The notes below the pieces were generated by a model that did no database searches, was not told the origin of the DNA, and saw nothing but the letters and a program-made list of their open reading frames with translations. A stretch of 64,000 nucleotides of DNA from Floricoccus tropicus (GTDB lineage Bacteria > Bacillota > Bacilli > Lactobacillales > Streptococcaceae), in assembly GCF_001832905.1 (NCBI RefSeq), contig NZ_MKIR01000021.1, positions 17,178-81,177 on the forward strand. The letters are read 5' to 3'. Position 1 is the first letter of the stretch; each line of letters begins with the position of its first letter. This document shows, one piece after another, positions 61,465 through 64,000 of this stretch. A program made the translations under genes and the position numbers.

Positions 61465-62433
61465 ATGTCAGAAAAAAAAATAATCGGAATCGATTTAGGT
61501 GGAACAACAATTAAATTTGGTATTCTAACTCTTGAAGGAGAAATTCAGGATAAATGGGCTATTGAAACTAGAATTACAAATGAAGGTAAATATATTGTTC
61601 CAGATATCATTGAGAGTATCAATCACCGTATAAACCTTTACAATTTAACAAAGGCTGATTTTTTGGGAATCGGAATGGGTAGTCCAGGGAGTGTTGATAT
61701 TGAAAACGGAACTGTAAAAGGTGCGTATAATTTAAATTGGAAAGATACTCAACAAGTTGGTAAAGAAATTACTGAAGGTGTTGGATTACCATTTGCGGTT
61801 GATAATGACGCTAACGTTGCTGCTCTTGGGGAACGTTGGGTTGGAGCAGGAGCAAATAATCCAGATGTAATATTTGTGACCCTTGGAACAGGTGTTGGTG
61901 GTGGTATTATTGCTGCTGGAAATCTAATTCATGGTGTCGCTGGTGCAGGTGGGGAAATTGGTCATATTACGGTTGATGTTGATGGATTTGATTGTACTTG
62001 CGGGAAAAAAAGATGCTTGGAAACAGTTGCTTCTGCGACTGGAGTAGTTCGTTTAGCACGTAAACTATCTGAAGAGTATGAAGGTGAAAGCCAGATTAAA
62101 GATTCAATTGATAATGGTGAGCAAGTGACTTCAAAAGATATTTTTGGTGCTGCGGAAGCGGGTGATCGCTTTGCGATTATTGTGGTTGATAAAGTGTCTC
62201 AATATTTAGGCCTTGCATGTGGTAATTTAGGTAATACTTTAAATCCAGATTCAATCGTTATCGGTGGAGGAGTTTCTGCTGCAGGTGAATTCTTAAGAAA
62301 TCAAGTAGAAAAATACTTCTTAGAATATACATTTCCTCAAGTTCAAGAAACAACTTCAGTCAAATTAGCACAACTTGGTAATGATGCAGGTATCATTGGA
62401 GCAGCAAGTCTTGCAATGAAATTTGATAAATAA
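61465..62433 (+). CDS. glcK: Glucokinase (ROK family)
   Basis: Phosphorylates free cytosolic glucose with ATP, needed for glucose from disaccharides or non-PTS uptake. 322 aa: phosphate loop GIDLGGTTIKFG, AVDNDANVAALGE (catalytic Asp), GTGVGGGI, the ROK zinc motif HITVDVDGFDCTCGKKRCLE. AAGGGG ribosome site. The operon is yqgQ-glcK-rhodanese. Confidence 0.95.
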   Translation: MSEKKIIGIDLGGTTIKFGILTLEGEIQDKWAIETRITNEGKYIVPDIIESINHRINLYNLTKADFLGIGMGSPGSVDIENGTVKGAYNLNWKDTQQVGKEITEGVGLPFAVDNDANVAALGERWVGAGANNPDVIFVTLGTGVGGGIIAAGNLIHGVAGAGGEIGHITVDVDGFDCTCGKKRCLETVASATGVVRLARKLSEEYEGESQIKDSIDNGEQVTSKDIFGAAEAGDRFAIIVVDKVSQYLGLACGNLGNTLNPDSIVIGGGVSAAGEFLRNQVEKYFLEYTFPQVQETTSVKLAQLGNDAGIIGAASLAMKFDK

Positions 62434-62451
62434 TAAAAAAGGAAAAAATTA

Positions 62452-62832
62452 ATGTTAGCTATAAATTTAACACTATTGGCAGTACTTTTAGCAATGGCAG
62501 GTTGGTCATTGTATAAAACGTTACAAGTACGTAGAGGATCAAAAAAAATTAATAATGAAGAATTCGCTGAATTAATACCACAAGGTCAACTTGTAGATAT
62601 TAGAGAACCGAGTGAGTTTCGTGTTAAGCATATTTTGGGAGCAAGAAACATTCCAGCAAATCAAATTGGAAATAGTCTGGCAGCATTAAATAAAAATAAG
62701 CCAGTCCTAATCTATGAAATGGGTAGACCACAGCAAGCAGTAAGCGTTGTACCCACCCTTAAAAAAGCAGGTTTTACTGAAATATATCTTTTAAAAGATG
62801 GATTAGCAGCATGGGATGGAAAAGTTAAATAA
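62452..62832 (+). CDS. Membrane-anchored rhodanese-like protein without active-site Cys
   Basis: 126 aa: one N-terminal helix (about 3-22) followed by a rhodanese domain (VDIREPSEFRVKHILGARNIP). The active loop, normally CxxGxR, reads YEMGRPQQA, so the sulfur-carrying cysteine is absent and the domain is probably a binding module. Third gene of the yqgQ-glcK unit; the pairing with glucokinase is usual in streptococci. Confidence 0.85.
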   Translation: MLAINLTLLAVLLAMAGWSLYKTLQVRRGSKKINNEEFAELIPQGQLVDIREPSEFRVKHILGARNIPANQIGNSLAALNKNKPVLIYEMGRPQQAVSVVPTLKKAGFTEIYLLKDGLAAWDGKVK

Positions 62833-62858
62833 GACGATTAAGATCGTCTTTTCTTATA
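62830..62858 (+). terminator. Terminator of the yqgQ-glcK operon
   Basis: AAGACGAT-taag-ATCGTCTTTTCTT. Confidence 0.85.
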
Positions 62859-62874
62859 CAAAGAAGAGGAAAAC

Positions 62875-63795
62875 ATGACGATTTGGACAAGCACTTTAGT
62901 TATACCGGATTATTATTCACAAAATGAATTATATGTAAAAAATAAGCAAACTTCTCAAATATCAAATAGTCTTGGTTTTGAAAGTTTGGAATATTATACT
63001 TATAATGATCGAGATAAATCAGATGATGAACTTGCTCATGACATTTCAGTAGTCGTTAGTGAAGTTAAAACAGGTGATATAGTATTTCTACAGTACCCGA
63101 TGCTTCAAGCAAATATGAGATATGATATAGAATTTATTAGGCAGCTTAAAGAAAAAAATACTAAATTAGTTGGAATAGTTTGGGACATTCCAGCTTGGGA
63201 ATTTGATCTGACAATAAATGCAGCTCAAGATGATGTCCAAAAGGAACTACAACATTTTGATATTCTTATAGTTGAGAATAAATTAATGAAAGACCGTATA
63301 AAAAAATTAAGTAGATTTAAAAAGAAACTATTTACACTAGGTTTAACCGATTATTTATTGGATAATAAAACAAGTTATATAGAGAAAAGTAATAATATCT
63401 ATCAAGTAGGTGGAGCATCCGATGAATTAATTTCTCTTAATAACATAGATAAAATTGAAAGTATTCAGCAATTCTTACTAATAAAAAAATATTCAGGTTT
63501 TGGATTTGTAGTTAATAATGATTTAAACAATTCAATTCAGTTATCAATTTTCCTAAGTATTGGCTTGCCTGTAGTAATACCATCTACTAGCCATCAATCT
63601 AATATAATAAAAGAATACAAATTAGGAATAGTTTATTCATCATTGAAAGACTTGCAGGAACAAATTGATGGTATAGATAATTTGGGTTATGAAAATTTAA
63701 AATTAAATTTAAGTAAAGTATCACAGCTGGCATCATCAGGTTTCTTTACAAAGAGGGCTATGATAGCGGCAGTAGATAATATTTATAGAATATAA
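62875..63795 (+). CDS. Gtf3-like glycosyltransferase
   Basis: 306 aa, GT-B fold resembling Gtf3/WefE-like transferases of streptococci, which add sugars to serine-rich surface proteins or polysaccharide: GDIVFLQYPMLQAN, KLVGIVWDIPAWEFD, GFGFVVNNDLNNSIQLSIFLSIGLPVVIP and the C-terminal acceptor-loop region. Soluble, no membrane helix. AAGAGGAAA ribosome site. No partner glycosylation genes are in the window, so the acceptor is unknown. Confidence 0.8.
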   Translation: MTIWTSTLVIPDYYSQNELYVKNKQTSQISNSLGFESLEYYTYNDRDKSDDELAHDISVVVSEVKTGDIVFLQYPMLQANMRYDIEFIRQLKEKNTKLVGIVWDIPAWEFDLTINAAQDDVQKELQHFDILIVENKLMKDRIKKLSRFKKKLFTLGLTDYLLDNKTSYIEKSNNIYQVGGASDELISLNNIDKIESIQQFLLIKKYSGFGFVVNNDLNNSIQLSIFLSIGLPVVIPSTSHQSNIIKEYKLGIVYSSLKDLQEQIDGIDNLGYENLKLNLSKVSQLASSGFFTKRAMIAAVDNIYRI

Positions 63796-63824
63796 TTCTT
63801 AATAATAAAAATAAGCGAATATTG

Positions 63825-63853
63825 TTGACATTGGAAATATGAAGTGATAAACT
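63825..63853 (+). promoter_or_regulatory. Promoter P1 of a downstream unit cut by the window edge
   Basis: TTGACA (63825-63830), exact 17-nt spacer, TAAACT (63848-63853). Confidence 0.65.
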
Positions 63854-63918
63854 AATCAAGTTGTCTCAAGGCGAGATATTTCTTTCGAAGTAACAGAATG
63901 TGAAATCAAACAAAGTTA

Positions 63919-63947
63919 TTGATAAATAAATACGGTAGTGATAAGAT
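63919..63947 (+). promoter_or_regulatory. Promoter P2 of the same downstream unit
   Basis: TTGATA (63919-63924), exact 17-nt spacer, TAAGAT (63942-63947), 94 bp after P1. No ORF starts before the window ends. Tandem promoters with a long untranslated leader would fit an rRNA operon or another stable RNA; this is inference. Confidence 0.45.
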
Positions 63948-64000
63948 AATAACACTGTCAAGGACGAAACAGTCAACGAAAAGAACTTGTGAAAAAGTTT

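Overview
This is an AT-rich, low-GC Gram-positive chromosome segment. Gene content and order (rpsF-ssb-rpsR, DUF960, DUF1912, a YunD-like phosphoesterase followed by yutD and rlmN, pfl followed by dinB, rsmD-coaD-sepM, a CinD-like nitroreductase behind two TACAnnTGTA boxes) point to Lactobacillales, most likely Streptococcaceae close to Lactococcus or Floricoccus. The genus is inferred from gene content, not from a search. No rRNA, tRNA, CRISPR array, transposase or integrase is visible.

Layout. 0-6 kb: a minus-strand lysine riboswitch whose gene lies off the left edge, then uppP, rpsF-ssb-rpsR, DUF960, an RsuA-type pseudouridine synthase, recX, and an Xre regulator with three tandem small membrane-protein genes, the middle one dead. 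6-10 kb: a minus-strand redox/sugar block (NADH oxidase, lactonase, YczE-like membrane protein, glucose dehydrogenase). 10-16 kb: rlmD, a DMT transporter, a GNAT, DUF1912, mepB, a ClbS/DfsB-like gene and an unknown DxD protein. 15.5-19 kb: a T-box leader, a GIY-YIG-like gene and valS. 19-22.2 kb: a modular wall D,D-carboxypeptidase gene flanked by a 98-bp direct duplication of the valS 3' end, which looks like an insertion. 22.3-24.4 kb: a cluster of very small membrane proteins. 24.5-31 kb: a PLD-helicase-DUF3427 protein, two tandem P-loop kinases and rsmD-coaD-sepM. 31-35.5 kb: a methyltransferase, a GNAT, and a duplicated BlaI repressor around a BlaR1-like metalloprotease without a recognisable penicillin-binding sensor. 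35.7-46.8 kb: YunD-like, yutD, rlmN, ahpCF, DUF1129, ylbFG, a lipoprotein, a cinD-like nitroreductase and mntH. 46.9-50.4 kb: an unknown gene, a second T-box, a YkgJ-type cysteine-cluster gene, a long structured leader and thrS. 50.5-58.6 kb: central carbon metabolism (a 56-aa protein behind a cre site, fba, galM, a PTS EIICBA, an EEP hydrolase, pfl). 58.7-64 kb: dinB, prepilin peptidase, dps, yqgQ-glucokinase-rhodanese, a Gtf3-like glycosyltransferase, and tandem promoters running off the right edge.

Functional picture: a fermentative, aerotolerant, catalase-poor lifestyle. There is glycolysis (glucose PTS, glucokinase, aldolase), mixed-acid capacity (PFL), oxygen and peroxide handling (Nox, AhpCF, Dps) and metal homeostasis (MntH with a DtxR-like operator; cop boxes before the nitroreductase). 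Regulation by RNA is prominent: a lysine riboswitch, two T-boxes and an unassigned structured leader before thrS.

The points I would look at first are: the valS 3'-end duplication that brackets the carboxypeptidase gene; the two T-boxes whose first downstream gene is not a synthetase (one GIY-YIG, one YkgJ); the unassigned ~260-nt leader before thrS; five genes whose -10 box lies about 7-8 nt from the start codon (probably leaderless mRNAs); and the BlaI duplication with a stretch of apparent gene conversion.
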